Origin: an uncultured Caulobacterales bacterium
Lineage (GTDB): Bacteria; Pseudomonadota; Alphaproteobacteria; Caulobacterales; Maricaulaceae
DNA length: 59,656 nt
Direction: 5' to 3'
Assembly: GCA_938003545.1 (NCBI GenBank)
Contig: CALKXY010000010.1
Span: 1 to 59,656 of the forward strand
Both the position numbers and the translations under genes were made by a program. This document shows, piece by piece, positions 8,775 to 20,009 of this stretch. Under the pieces are notes generated by a model. The model ran no database searches. It worked only from the letters and a program-made list of their open reading frames with translations, and was not told the DNA's origin. Each line of letters begins with the position of its first letter. Within the stretch, counting starts at the first letter, position 1.

Positions 8775-9816
8775 AATCCGCGATCCACGCGCCGACTTGG
8801 GATGTGCTTAATGTGCCGCCCAAATCGCCCGTTGTTTGCCCTTGTGTGAGGGCTGCAGAGACAGCGGACTCAACCGTTTCGGCCTCGGCATTTAATCCAA
8901 AACTTAAGCGCAACATCCATGCCGCGGAGAGGATCATCGCGAGAGGATTGGCTTTACCTTGCCCTGCAATATCTGGTGCGCTGCCGTGGATTGGCTCATA
9001 CATACCCATTTCGCCATCAGACAGAGACGCGGACGGAATGACACCCATTGAACCGCACAGCACAGAGGCTTCATCGGTGAGAATATCGCCAAACATATTT
9101 TCGGTCAGGACGACATCAAAATCTTGCGCGCGTGTCAGCATATGCATGGTCATCGCATCGACCAGAAGATGTTCTAATTCAACCTCAGGATAAGAGGCAG
9201 CAACATCAATGACGGTTTCGCGCCACAGGCGAGATGTCTCCAAGACATTGGATTTATCAACGCTGGTGACTTTCTTGCGTCGTGTCATAGCAAGGTCAAA
9301 AGCCTTGATTGCAATACGGCGGACTTCGGCCTCGGAATAACGGCACTCATCATAAGCTCCGTTTTCATCACGGCCTTTGTCGCCGAAATAAATACCACCC
9401 GTTAGTTCACGCATCACAACAAAGTCGACGCCTTCGAGGCGTTCTCGCTTCAGCGGAGCGCGGTCAATGAGTGCCGGATAAGGTTTGCACGGACGGATGT
9501 TAGCATAGAGATTGAGGCGCTTACGCAAAGGCAAGAGCGATCCTAATTCAGGGCGATCTTCGCCCTTTAAGTGATCCCATTTCGGCCCGCCTACTGCGCC
9601 TAACAAGATTGCGCCGGTTCGCTTTGCGGATTCATAACTCTCATCAGGCAGAGGTTTTAATCCCGCATCAATTGCCGCGCCGCCAACTAAAAATTCTTCA
9701 GTTTTGAGGACGTGTCCAAATTTAGCTGCGACAGCGTTCAGGACAGCGATGGAGGCTGCGCCGACTTCGGGGCCAATCCCGTCGCCAGGTAAATATGTAA
9801 AATTAATCTCAGCCAC
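8761..9816 (-). CDS. leuB: 3-isopropylmalate dehydrogenase
   Basis: The predicted protein has 351 aa. I choose a GTG start ([18 protein letters not shown]) because the family begins directly before this motif, a GAGG sits upstream, and the longer frame only adds unrelated residues from inside leuD. The start overlaps the leuD stop by 8 nt. The substrate and metal site NMFGDILTDEASVLCGSMG and the NAD site EPIHGSAPDIAGQGKANP are intact. It oxidises and decarboxylates 3-isopropylmalate to 2-oxoisocaproate in leucine synthesis. Confidence 0.96.
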   Translation of the reverse strand: MAEINFTYLPGDGIGPEVGAASIAVLNAVAAKFGHVLKTEEFLVGGAAIDAGLKPLPDESYESAKRTGAILLGAVGGPKWDHLKGEDRPELGSLLPLRKRLNLYANIRPCKPYPALIDRAPLKRERLEGVDFVVMRELTGGIYFGDKGRDENGAYDECRYSEAEVRRIAIKAFDLAMTRRKKVTSVDKSNVLETSRLWRETVIDVAASYPEVELEHLLVDAMTMHMLTRAQDFDVVLTENMFGDILTDEASVLCGSMGVIPSASLSDGEMGMYEPIHGSAPDIAGQGKANPLAMILSAAWMLRLSFGLNAEAETVESAVSAALTQGQTTGDLGGTLSTSQVGAWIADYVKA

Positions 9817-10390
9817 GGTTTGCCTCAAACTCTGCAATCGCGTCGGATTGCTTTTGTAAATATCCCATCTCATCCACGCCTTCCATGAGGCAATGGCGAG
9901 AGAAAGAATCGATTTCAAATTTATAGGTCCCGCCATTGCGCGGCAGGCGTACTTCGCAGGCGTCCAGATCAACAGTGACTTCGGCGCCGGGATTGTCCAA
10001 CAGCCATTCATGCGCGCGTTTCTCTATCACGACAGGAAGCAGTCCGTTTTTCAAACTATTCCCGCGGAAAATATCTGCAATCTCCGAACTGATCACAACA
10101 CGAAGGCCGTAATCGGTTAGGGACCACGGGGCGTGTTCACGTGACGAGCCACAGCCGAAATTATGACCACCGACAAGGATTTGGCAGGCCTTGGCTGCAT
10201 CGCTATTTAGAGGGTGGTCTGTTTCCGACCCGTCATCATTATAACGCCAATCATTAAAGGCATGTTTCCCAAGTCCTTCGCGCGATGTCACGGTTAGGAA
10301 ACGCGCAGGAATAATTTGGTCTGTATCGATGTTCTCAGCTGGTAAAACGAGTGTCGTCGAGGTGACAGATTTCAAGGGTTCAAAGCTCAT
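9809..10390 (-). CDS. leuD: 3-isopropylmalate dehydratase small subunit
   Basis: The predicted protein has 193 aa. The aconitase swivel-domain signature [15 protein letters not shown] is at about residues 77-91, and [12 protein letters not shown]-type residues ([14 protein letters not shown]) lie near 20. It partners LeuC to isomerise 2-isopropylmalate to 3-isopropylmalate. The start overlaps the leuC stop by 4 nt, as expected for two subunits of one enzyme made in equal amounts. Confidence 0.97.
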   Translation of the reverse strand: MSFEPLKSVTSTTLVLPAENIDTDQIIPARFLTVTSREGLGKHAFNDWRYNDDGSETDHPLNSDAAKACQILVGGHNFGCGSSREHAPWSLTDYGLRVVISSEIADIFRGNSLKNGLLPVVIEKRAHEWLLDNPGAEVTVDLDACEVRLPRNGGTYKFEIDSFSRHCLMEGVDEMGYLQKQSDAIAEFEANRG

Positions 10391-11784
10391 GCCGCTGCTC
10401 CCTTTAATGTGCGAGCATCTGTGATGACGCCCATCACGGCTGCGGCAGCGGCCGTTTCCGGCGACGCCAGCACGGTACGTGCGCCCGGACCTTGCCGACC
10501 TGCGAAATTTCGGTTGGAGGTAGAAACAACGAGTTCACCTGGCGCAGCTTTGTCGCCGTTCATTGCGATACACATAGAGCAGCCGGGCTCGCGCCATTCC
10601 GCGCCAGATGCTATTATGACGTCATGCAGGCCTTCCGCTTCGGCTTCGGCTTTAATTTGCTCACTGCCAGGGACGACGATTGCTTTGACGTGGCTTGCGA
10701 CTTTGCGGCCAGAGAGAATGCTTGCCGCCGCGCGCATGTCTTCGATCCGCGCATTGGTACAAGACCCGATAAAGACGCGGTCCACACGCAGGCCTGTCAT
10801 CGGTGCTCCGCCTGTGACTTGCATATACTCAAGTGCAGCCGTTTCGGTATCATCCGTTGCGACAGGCACCATTGCATCAATTGGCATCGCCATGCCAGGA
10901 TGCGTGCCATATGTGATCATCGGGCGAATATCTTCGGCCTTCATCGTCACGACTTTATCGAAATCTGCACCATCATCTGTTGCCAATGAAGCCCAATCTG
11001 CGCAGGCTGCGTCATAATTTTCTGGTGCGAATTTTCGACCTTTGAGATAATTAAATGTCGTTTCATCTGGCGCAATCATACCGCAACGCGCACCAGCTTC
11101 GATGGACATGTTACAAACCGTCATGCGGCCATCCATGCTCATTTCGCTAAAGACATTGCCACGATATTCCAACGCATAACCTGTCCCGCCACCCACGCCG
11201 ATTTTGGCGATGATTGCGAGGATGACATCTTTCGGTGTGACGCCCGCTTGCAGTTCGCCATTGACCTCAATTGCCATTGTTTTGGGTTTACGCATGAGAA
11301 TGGATTGGTTCGCCAGAACATGTCCGACCTGCGTCGTGCCAATGCCAAAAGCAATCGCGCCAAACGCGCCATGGGTTGAGGTGTGGCTATCGCCGCAAAC
11401 AATCGTCATGCCCGGTTGGGTCGCGCCCAACTCTGGCCCCATCACATGTACCACGCCGCGATACGCGCTTTCCCAGCCATGGGTTTCGATACCATGTTCT
11501 GCCGTGTTCGCGAGCAACATTTCAACCTGCTTACCAGCCTGCTTGGTCACGAAAGGCCGTGACCCGTCAGTGTTAATGAGGGTTGGTGTCGAATGGTCAA
11601 TCGTAGCCAAGGTCCGATCTGGACGGCGAACCTTCAACCCACGCTCGCGCAGAACCGTAAAGGCTTGCGGAGACGTCACCTCATGGATGAGATGCAAATC
11701 AATATAAAGCGTCGCAGGATGCGCGTCCGTTTCCGTCACAACAATGTGCCTATCCCAGACTTTGTCGAAGAGTGTCTTAGGCAT
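10387..11784 (-). CDS. leuC: 3-isopropylmalate dehydratase large subunit
   Basis: The predicted protein has 465 aa. The cysteines that bind the [4Fe-4S] cluster are in [14 protein letters not shown] (near 345) and [10 protein letters not shown] (near 405). The [20 protein letters not shown] motif near 130 is also present. It is the catalytic subunit of isopropylmalate isomerase. Its first 8 nt overlap the end of the 158-aa membrane-protein gene upstream. Confidence 0.97.
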   Translation of the reverse strand: MPKTLFDKVWDRHIVVTETDAHPATLYIDLHLIHEVTSPQAFTVLRERGLKVRRPDRTLATIDHSTPTLINTDGSRPFVTKQAGKQVEMLLANTAEHGIETHGWESAYRGVVHVMGPELGATQPGMTIVCGDSHTSTHGAFGAIAFGIGTTQVGHVLANQSILMRKPKTMAIEVNGELQAGVTPKDVILAIIAKIGVGGGTGYALEYRGNVFSEMSMDGRMTVCNMSIEAGARCGMIAPDETTFNYLKGRKFAPENYDAACADWASLATDDGADFDKVVTMKAEDIRPMITYGTHPGMAMPIDAMVPVATDDTETAALEYMQVTGGAPMTGLRVDRVFIGSCTNARIEDMRAAASILSGRKVASHVKAIVVPGSEQIKAEAEAEGLHDVIIASGAEWREPGCSMCIAMNGDKAAPGELVVSTSNRNFAGRQGPGARTVLASPETAAAAAVMGVITDARTLKGAAA

Positions 11785-12253
11785 TAATAATATCCGTTTC
11801 TGATTTTTGAATTGTAATGCGGTGGTAGAGATAGATGGCTGCGAAGACGATTAATACTTGTCTCAGTATGTGGGCGGCTAGACCAATCTCGAAATAATCA
11901 AAGTCTAGCATATGAATGATTTCGCGTAGAAAGAAAGAACCGCTTAGCATCGCGATGACACCTACGATTATGCAAACAGTTCGTAAGAGACGATAGGTCT
12001 TGGGTTTTGCTATGATCTCTAGTTCTGAAATCAAAATTGCAGCCGGTATTAATGCCACGATCAAATCGTCAAGACCGAACACAAAGGCAGAACTTCTTGC
12101 AACAGGCCGATTTTGGTTCAAGTAATAAGCTTCGATCACGATGTTGTAGAAAAGCTTTCCAGAATAGAAGCATACCACACTTGCGGCTACGAAATAGCGC
12201 AACCACCTGAACCTGCGGCTTTGGAAGAACAATGTGTCGTCCAGCAGCAGCAT
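11777..12253 (-). CDS. Four-span membrane protein inside the leu operon
   Basis: The predicted protein has 158 aa, with hydrophobic stretches at about 18-40, 63-77, 88-107 and 122-141. I do not recognise a family. Its start overlaps the leuA stop (TAATG) and its stop overlaps the leuC start by 8 nt, so it is translationally coupled on both sides. It is AT-richer than the leu genes. Possible roles include a membrane anchor or transport accessory for the pathway, or a late insertion that kept the operon intact. Confidence 0.75.
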   Translation of the reverse strand: MLLLDDTLFFQSRRFRWLRYFVAASVVCFYSGKLFYNIVIEAYYLNQNRPVARSSAFVFGLDDLIVALIPAAILISELEIIAKPKTYRLLRTVCIIVGVIAMLSGSFFLREIIHMLDFDYFEIGLAAHILRQVLIVFAAIYLYHRITIQKSETDIINA

Positions 12254-13812
12254 TAATGCTGCGCGGCAATCGCGCGCTCCCCTGAGGCGTTACGGGATTG
12301 GCGGCGGTCGATACGATTGATCACATCTAGATATGCGAGCGCAGACGCCAGCACCGTATCCGTATCTGTGCCGCGCCCTTGGTAAGTCTCGACCTCTGTG
12401 GCGACGCGTACCGTGGCTTCGGCCATGGCGTCTTTGCCGCCTGATACGGATGTCACAGCGTAATGTTCAAGTTCCATCGGGATTTTTGCGATCTCTGAAA
12501 TGGCGGCGAAAACAGCATTCATCGGGCCTTTGGCGCGGCTGACATGTGTCTCTGTACGGCCATCTTCATGGGAGAGACGGACAATCGCTTCGGGTTCGCG
12601 TTTATCATCCGAGCCAGCAGAGACAAAGAGCGAGTCTATCGTCCACGGTCCTTGTACGCCGACGGCTTCGCCCAAAACGAGGGCCTCAATATCTGAATCA
12701 AAGACTTCCTTCTTGTCATCTGCCAAAGCTTTGAAGGCTGCGAAGACAGAGGCAAGTTGATTATCCGCGAGGGTAAAGCCGAGCTTTTCAGCGCGCGACT
12801 TTAGGGCGGCCCGTCCCGAATGTTTGCCAAGCACGAGGTTGTCTGTGCTGACGCCGACATCTTCGGGCTTCATGATTTCATAGGTTTCGCGGTTCGCCAA
12901 AACGCCGTGCTGATGAATACCGCTTTCATGTGCGAAGGCGTTCTTCCCAACGATGGCTTTATTTCGCGGCACGGGATTACCCGTAATAGTCGCAAGCAGT
13001 TTTGATGCGGCATAGAGGCCTTGAGTTTCAATGCCTGTCGTTATGTCAAAGAAATCCTTGCGTGTGCGCAGCGCCATGACGACTTCTTCTAAAGCGCAAT
13101 TGCCCGCACGTTCGCCAATACCGTTCAGGGCGCATTCGACCTGACGCGCGCCGCCGCGTATCGCCGCAAGAGAGTTTGCAACAGCCAAGCCCAAATCATT
13201 ATGACAATGGGCGGAGAAGATGACTTTGTCCGCGCCTTCAATCTCTGTCGTTAAGAATTGGAATAAGTCCTGAATTTCTTCGGGCGTTGTATATCCGACG
13301 GTATCAGGAATATTGATTGTCGTTGCGCCCGCTTTGATCACGGCTTCGCAAACCTCTTTCATATAATCGCGTTCCGTGCGGATCGCATCTTCGCAGGAAA
13401 ACTCAACGTCATCCGTATAGGTTCTCGCAAGTTCAACCCCCGCCACGGCGCGGCGCAGAATTTCTTCCTTGGACATCTTTAATTTGAATTCACGATGCAA
13501 CGGACTGGTTGCGATAAATGTATGAATACGTCCGCGTGCGGCAGGCTTTATCGCTTCGCCACTGGCGCGGATATCACCATCATTACAGCGCGCGAGAGAG
13601 CAGACGATGGAGTCTTTCACTTCTGTTGCGATTGTTTTGATCGCTTCGAAATCACCGGGGGACGCGGCGGCAAAGCCGGCTTCCATCACGTCAACTTTGA
13701 GGGCTTCTAGAGCTTTGGCCAGACGGAGCTTTTGCTCACCTGTCATGGAAAACCCTGGCGCTTGCTCGCCGTCGCGTAATGTTGTGTCGAATATTTTAAC
13801 GTGTTCAGTCAT
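12253..13812 (-). CDS. leuA: 2-isopropylmalate synthase
   Basis: The predicted protein has 519 aa, the usual size of the long form. It condenses acetyl-CoA with 2-oxoisovalerate, the first step of leucine synthesis. The catalytic TIM barrel starts with IFDTTLRDGEQAPGFSM, and metal ligands are in SAHCHNDLGLAVANS. The C-terminal LeuA dimer domain (from about 380, ending near DVINRIDRR) normally binds leucine for feedback inhibition. It follows ilvM by 28 bp on the same strand. Confidence 0.97.
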   Translation of the reverse strand: MTEHVKIFDTTLRDGEQAPGFSMTGEQKLRLAKALEALKVDVMEAGFAAASPGDFEAIKTIATEVKDSIVCSLARCNDGDIRASGEAIKPAARGRIHTFIATSPLHREFKLKMSKEEILRRAVAGVELARTYTDDVEFSCEDAIRTERDYMKEVCEAVIKAGATTINIPDTVGYTTPEEIQDLFQFLTTEIEGADKVIFSAHCHNDLGLAVANSLAAIRGGARQVECALNGIGERAGNCALEEVVMALRTRKDFFDITTGIETQGLYAASKLLATITGNPVPRNKAIVGKNAFAHESGIHQHGVLANRETYEIMKPEDVGVSTDNLVLGKHSGRAALKSRAEKLGFTLADNQLASVFAAFKALADDKKEVFDSDIEALVLGEAVGVQGPWTIDSLFVSAGSDDKREPEAIVRLSHEDGRTETHVSRAKGPMNAVFAAISEIAKIPMELEHYAVTSVSGGKDAMAEATVRVATEVETYQGRGTDTDTVLASALAYLDVINRIDRRQSRNASGERAIAAQH

Positions 13813-13840
13813 GGTAGGTCTTTTAAATTTAGGCGCTCAT

Positions 13841-14143
13841 TTAAGCGCGTTCGGCGCGTTTACGGCGGCCAACTTTTTCTGCACTGACGACATTGTAAAG
13901 ACGTTCCAATTGAAGACATAGCGTGTTCAAATCATTGGGTCCGCCCGTATCCTCAACCGCAACCAGCAGATCGAAATCGCCGTCTACGCGTTGGGTACAA
14001 TGTACGTCGCGATAGTCATATCCACGGCGCTCGATCGTGCCGAGCGCCCTGATAAGGGTTCCAGACACGTCGTGGAGCACGATCTTGAGTTTCCCAGAAA
14101 CCCCGGACGGTTCAAAGGTTTTATCGCGTTGAAGTTCGGTCAT
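13841..14143 (-). CDS. ilvM: ACT-domain protein, IlvM-type acetolactate synthase small subunit
   Basis: The predicted protein has 100 aa with a single ACT domain (KLKIVLHDVSGTLIRALGTIERRGYDYRDV at about 18-47). It sits in the ilvB-leuA interval where the acetolactate synthase regulatory subunit is expected. It is far shorter than the usual alphaproteobacterial IlvH (about 170-180 aa) and resembles E. coli IlvM (87 aa). No full-length ilvH occurs in the window. The start overlaps the preceding 53-aa ORF (ATGA). The assignment rests on context and fold. Confidence 0.75.
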   Translation of the reverse strand: MTELQRDKTFEPSGVSGKLKIVLHDVSGTLIRALGTIERRGYDYRDVHCTQRVDGDFDLLVAVEDTGGPNDLNTLCLQLERLYNVVSAEKVGRRKRAERA

Positions 14144-14301
14144 TTCTTACTTTCTTGGCGCATGCGTTTTCGGTTAGTTCTTTGTCTAATTTTCGCGGCA
14201 CGTTTCAATGTTGCCTCTGTTTCTACATCCAAGCGTAATATGTACTCGAAAAAGACGTGCGACCCAAAAAATAGCACGGTGATCAGGATGACCCAGAACA
14301 T
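14140..14301 (-). CDS. 53-aa membrane protein with basic tail
   Basis: The ATG is preceded by GGAGGGGTAAT, one of the best ribosome-binding sites of the region. The first 22 residues are hydrophobic (MFWVILITVLFFGSHVFF). The C-terminal half is charged and strongly basic (KRAAKIRQRTNRKRMRQ), as in a single-span protein with a cytoplasmic tail. Its stop overlaps the ilvM start by 4 nt. Its ribosome-binding site is provided by the end of the truncated ilvM copy at 14303-14386. Function is unknown. Confidence 0.6.
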   Translation of the reverse strand: MFWVILITVLFFGSHVFFEYILRLDVETEATLKRAAKIRQRTNRKRMRQESKK

Positions 14302-14302
14302 A

Positions 14303-14386
14303 TTACCCCTCCATCACAAGAGTATGGCCAAGTGACCGTGACACGCCGGACGGTTCAAAAGTTTTATCGCGTTGGAGTTCGGTCAT
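14303..14386 (-). pseudogene. Truncated upstream copy of the ilvM start (27 aa)
   Basis: The first 16 codons encode MTELQRDKTFEPSGVS, identical in protein to the start of ilvM at 14143. The DNA differs at five third-codon positions and at no other, then the frame diverges and stops after 27 codons. Its ATG overlaps the previous ORF stop (ATGA). It looks like the remains of a tandem ilvM duplication, or a short peptide kept under selection at the protein level. The following GGAGGGG serves the 53-aa gene. Confidence 0.7.
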
Positions 14387-14643
14387 GTGATGTACTCGTC
14401 TGAACCAAGAATTTGATTGCGAAAGAAAAGGCCAAGAAAAATGAATATGGTAAGACTGTTACCAAGTAAGGATACGCTTACACTCGCAAGGTTATCCAAA
14501 AGTCCCGTCATGCCAAAAATCATATCTGAATGTTTCAGCATATACCAAATATAGCTCAAAGAGCCAAAACTCGCGATTGTTGAGGCAATAGCCCCAATCA
14601 CGCCAATGATGATGGACAGAGTTATGAGGCGTGTGCGGATCAT
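14383..14643 (-). CDS. Small membrane protein, 86 aa
   Basis: I start at MIRTRLITL because that ATG overlaps the stop of the preceding gene by 4 nt. The longer frame would begin inside the neighbour. There are two clear hydrophobic segments, about 5-35 and 60-78. The stop overlaps the ATG of the truncated ilvM copy. Family is not recognised. Confidence 0.6.
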   Translation of the reverse strand: MIRTRLITLSIIIGVIGAIASTIASFGSLSYIWYMLKHSDMIFGMTGLLDNLASVSVSLLGNSLTIFIFLGLFFRNQILGSDEYIT

Positions 14644-14882
14644 TTGCTCGTGACCGTGATCAGGAAAAGAAATATCCAAGTGATCAATCCATAAGCTATT
14701 AAAACAATGCCCCAATAAAGAGGTGCGATAGACTGCAACGCGCCCTCGTCTTTGACATGCGTATTCTGGTTCCGCCGCGCCATGCCTTTAAGAAAGCAAA
14801 TCACGCCGAGGATAGGTGCGCCAATAAAGCCGAAGGCTATGACTATGAGGAGAACAGCGCCCACGGGCTTAGATTTCCACAC
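14640..14882 (-). CDS. Small two-span membrane protein, 80 aa
   Basis: The frame opens at a GTG (read MWKSKPVG). Hydrophobic spans are at about 8-31 and 54-76, separated by a charged loop with RRNQNTHVKDE. It is coupled by ATGA to the next gene. No ATG start is available. Family and function are unknown. Confidence 0.55.
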   Translation of the reverse strand: MWKSKPVGAVLLIVIAFGFIGAPILGVICFLKGMARRNQNTHVKDEGALQSIAPLYWGIVLIAYGLITWIFLFLITVTSK

Positions 14883-14943
14883 TGTTGGTGGAGACCGGAA
14901 AAGTTAAGGCCTTGATCGTGATATGACGTTGTCGTTGGATCAT
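14869..14943 (-). CDS. Tiny coupled ORF, 24 aa, doubtful
   Basis: This 24-codon frame (MIQRQRHITIKALTF...) starts on an ATGA overlap with the stop of the 79-aa gene and ends inside the start of the 80-aa gene. It may simply carry ribosomes across the gap between its neighbours. No ribosome-binding site or homology is visible. Confidence 0.25.
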   Translation of the reverse strand: MIQRQRHITIKALTFPVSTNSVEI

Positions 14944-15179
14944 GAAAAAGTTTGGTCTGTAATCGTCGTCTTCTTGTTTTTTAATGTCATTCGTAAATGA
15001 GAAACGGACACCCAAAATGTGAGAAGGAAGAATCCAAATGTCATGATTGGGGTTACAATATTGGCGGAAGGTACATTTTTATACGTTAAGAATATTGTGG
15101 CGAAGGCTACGGCTAATATTAAACCTTGAAAAACAATAGTGGCGTATAAAATCCATGTGTGTTTGATGATTGGAAACAT
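14940..15179 (-). CDS. Small two-span membrane protein, 79 aa
   Basis: The ATG lies two bases after the ilvB stop codon, so ribosomes ending ilvB could restart here. Hydrophobic segments are at about 9-31 and 43-62, with a basic tail (RMTLKNKK). It is the first of a string of coupled small membrane ORFs between ilvB and ilvM. Function is unknown. Confidence 0.6.
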   Translation of the reverse strand: MFPIIKHTWILYATIVFQGLILAVAFATIFLTYKNVPSANIVTPIMTFGFFLLTFWVSVSHLRMTLKNKKTTITDQTFS

Positions 15180-15181
15180 GG

Positions 15182-16936
15182 CTACCGCTCCATCATATCA
15201 GCGTTGCTGCGTCCCGGAGGGACGAGCGGCCAGACATTTTCATTTGGATCGATTTTGACGTGCATGAGGACTGGGCCGTCCGTTGACAGCAGGCGCTCAA
15301 TGCCCGCGTCCATTTCATCGGCGGTGTTGACGGTGAAGGCGTCGATCTGGAAGGCTTTCGCGAGGAGGGCGAAATCGGGATTATCGTCCAAATTGGTTTC
15401 AGAATAATTCTTGTCAAAGAAGACCTCTTGCCACTGACGGACCATGCCCAAGACTGAGTTGTCCAGCAGAACAATCTTCAACGGAATGCCATAACGATGG
15501 AGCGTGGCGAGTTCCTGAATATTCATCATGATCGAGCCATCGCCAGAAACGGTAATGACTGTGCGCTCAGGCGCGCCCAATTTTGCGCCAAGACCTGCGG
15601 GCAGGCCGAAGCCCATCGTGCCGAGGCCACCGGATGTGATGTGATCTTTGGGTTCGTCGAAATAACAATGTTGCGCGACCCACATTTGATGCTGGCCGAC
15701 ATCGCAGGTGAAAATCGCTGCGGATTCTTCTTTAAACATGGCGTCCGCGCGTCGGGACAAATCATGCAGCAGTTTTGGTGCGTAAATACCCGGTGAAGCT
15801 TTGGCCTGCGCGCTGGCGTAATCCCACTCATGTTCCTCGCGGCGACCATAGCAAAGCTCGGTCCACTCAGAAATATTTGGCGCAATGCCTCCGTCAAATG
15901 GGTCGAGGGCGGCGAGGTTCTTTTTCAAACTCCCGTCCAGACCGACATTCACGCGGCGGAGTTTATTTATCTCCGCAATATCAATATCCATGTGAATGAT
16001 TTTTGCATGCGGTGCGAATGTGTCGAGCTTGCCCGTGGCGCGGTCATCAAACCGTGCGCCGACCACGATCAAAAGGTCGCATTCTTGCACGGCGTAATTC
16101 GCTGCGCGAAGGCCATGCATCCCGAGCATTCCAAGATAGTTTGGATGATCAGACGGCAGAGAGCCTAGGCCTTTAAGTGTCGATACACCTGGAATTTGTG
16201 TGCGCTCAACGAGTTCTCGCAATTCCGCAACGCCGTCACCTTGGGCCACGCCGCCGCCGATATAGAACAACGGCTTCTTGGCGTCACGCATCAGTTGTTC
16301 AGCTTTTGCGATATCTGCGCTCTGGCCCATCTCAGGCTTTTGCTTCGGGTAAGGCCGCCATTTGTGACGATCTGTTGTCAGCGCGTTTTGTACGTCTTTC
16401 GGAATATCAATCAACACAGGACCGGGACGACCTTCGGCCGCGATGAAATAGGCTTCGGCAATCATGCCTGGCAAATCTGCTGGGTCGCGCACGATATAGC
16501 TATGTTTGACGATGGGCATAGTGATGCCGATGATGTCAACTTCTTGGAACGCATCTGTGCCCATGAGGTTTGTTGGGACTTGGCCTGTGACAAAAACAAC
16601 GGGAACGGAATCCAAATAAGCATCAGCAATGGCGGTGACGAGGTTCGTTGCGCCCGGACCAGATGTGGCGAAAGCTGTACCGACTTTACCTGTTGCGCGC
16701 GCATAACCAATCGCCGCCATACCGCAGCCTTGTTCGTGTCGGCAGAGGATATGACGCAGCTGCGGGTAATTCGGCAGCTCGTCATAGACGGGCATGATCG
16801 CCCCGCCAGGATAGCCAAAGATCAAATCCACACCCTGCGCAGCGATAGATTCAAGCAGGAGTTTGGAGCCAGATTTCGGCGCGCGGTCCGCTAGGATTTC
16901 TGTCTGCTGACGGTCGAATTGCGTTGCTGTGGTCAT
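15182..16936 (-). CDS. ilvB: Acetolactate synthase large subunit
   Basis: The predicted protein has 584 aa and is a thiamine-diphosphate enzyme. The catalytic Glu is in the LCRHEQGCGMAAIGYARA segment near residue 68. The ThDP/Mg site is SGDGSIMMNIQELATLHRYG near 468. It makes acetolactate or acetohydroxybutyrate, the common step to Val, Leu and Ile. The symbol could equally be ilvI or ilvG. Its regulatory partner is probably the short ACT protein about 1 kb downstream. Confidence 0.96.
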   Translation of the reverse strand: MTTATQFDRQQTEILADRAPKSGSKLLLESIAAQGVDLIFGYPGGAIMPVYDELPNYPQLRHILCRHEQGCGMAAIGYARATGKVGTAFATSGPGATNLVTAIADAYLDSVPVVFVTGQVPTNLMGTDAFQEVDIIGITMPIVKHSYIVRDPADLPGMIAEAYFIAAEGRPGPVLIDIPKDVQNALTTDRHKWRPYPKQKPEMGQSADIAKAEQLMRDAKKPLFYIGGGVAQGDGVAELRELVERTQIPGVSTLKGLGSLPSDHPNYLGMLGMHGLRAANYAVQECDLLIVVGARFDDRATGKLDTFAPHAKIIHMDIDIAEINKLRRVNVGLDGSLKKNLAALDPFDGGIAPNISEWTELCYGRREEHEWDYASAQAKASPGIYAPKLLHDLSRRADAMFKEESAAIFTCDVGQHQMWVAQHCYFDEPKDHITSGGLGTMGFGLPAGLGAKLGAPERTVITVSGDGSIMMNIQELATLHRYGIPLKIVLLDNSVLGMVRQWQEVFFDKNYSETNLDDNPDFALLAKAFQIDAFTVNTADEMDAGIERLLSTDGPVLMHVKIDPNENVWPLVPPGRSNADMMER

Positions 16937-16986
16937 CTCTGTGTCCCGGGTCTGCGTGTCGTAGACATGCGCCTCTTGTTTCGTGT

Positions 16987-17012
16987 CCCTCTCTCCGAGA
17001 TAGGAGAAAGGG
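16987..17012 (-). other. Stem-loop between ilvC and ilvB
   Basis: CCCTTTCTCC and GGAGAGAGGG (minus strand) form a 10-bp stem with one G-U pair and a 6-nt loop, 25 bp after the ilvC stop. No U run follows in the direction of transcription. It could slow exonucleases or set an expression difference between ilvC and ilvB. Confidence 0.5.
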
Positions 17013-17036
17013 TGTTTTAGTTAATTTAGGTTTTGA

Positions 17037-19759
<2,723 letters not shown>

Positions 19760-19807
19760 ATTCCTAAACTCAAAACCAGATCATCAAAATCACTGCGTCC
19801 CAAACAC

Positions 19808-19835
19808 AAAAAAACCCGCGTCCTCTCGGAGCGGG
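19808..19835 (-). terminator. Intrinsic terminator (attenuator) ahead of ilvD
   Basis: On the minus strand CCCGC-TCC, loop GAGA, GGA-C-GCGGG is followed by seven U residues, a textbook intrinsic terminator. It lies 25 nt after the leader-peptide stop and about 50 nt before the ilvD start. No complete gene separates it from ilvD, so its use must control ilvD. A GCGGG at 19870-19874, over the last codons of the leader ORF, could pair with the 5' arm CCCGC and act as antiterminator. Confidence 0.8.
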
Positions 19836-19859
19836 TGGTTTATGTTCGAGGTGTTCTCT

Positions 19860-20009
19860 CTACATAAGTCCCGCGCTTGGCCCGATCAGGACCACGACAG
19901 ATAGAAGCAGAATGAGGACGAGGCCGCCAAATAGGGCAGCATCATTCGAGAGCGTCTGTTGACGCGTCGCGACCTTCACTTTAACTTCGTATTTGTCCTG
20001 CGAGTGCAT
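19860..20009 (-). CDS. ilvL: Ilv leader peptide or small membrane protein, 49 aa
   Basis: The ATG has AAGGA six bases upstream. Residues 30-42 read LVLILLLSVVVLI, twelve of thirteen being Leu, Val or Ile, followed by GPSAGLM and a stop. This layout recalls the E. coli ilv leader. The ORF ends 25 nt before the U-tailed terminator in front of ilvD. Stalling at the BCAA run would leave the downstream GCGGG free to disrupt the terminator. The same run could also be a membrane helix, so it might be a translated small protein in its own right. The N-terminal 20 residues are longer than in classic leaders. Confidence 0.65.
   Translation of the reverse strand: MHSQDKYEVKVKVATRQQTLSNDAALFGGLVLILLLSVVVLIGPSAGLM

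Noticed and set aside
8761-10011. Longer leuB with 65 extra N-terminal residues
   Set aside because: The extra residues are leuD sequence in another frame. The family start fits the GTG at 9816.
16987-17012. Plus-strand terminator between ilvB and ilvC
   Set aside because: It has a T-rich tail on the plus strand, but no plus-strand gene precedes it, so a role in the minus-strand transcript is more likely.
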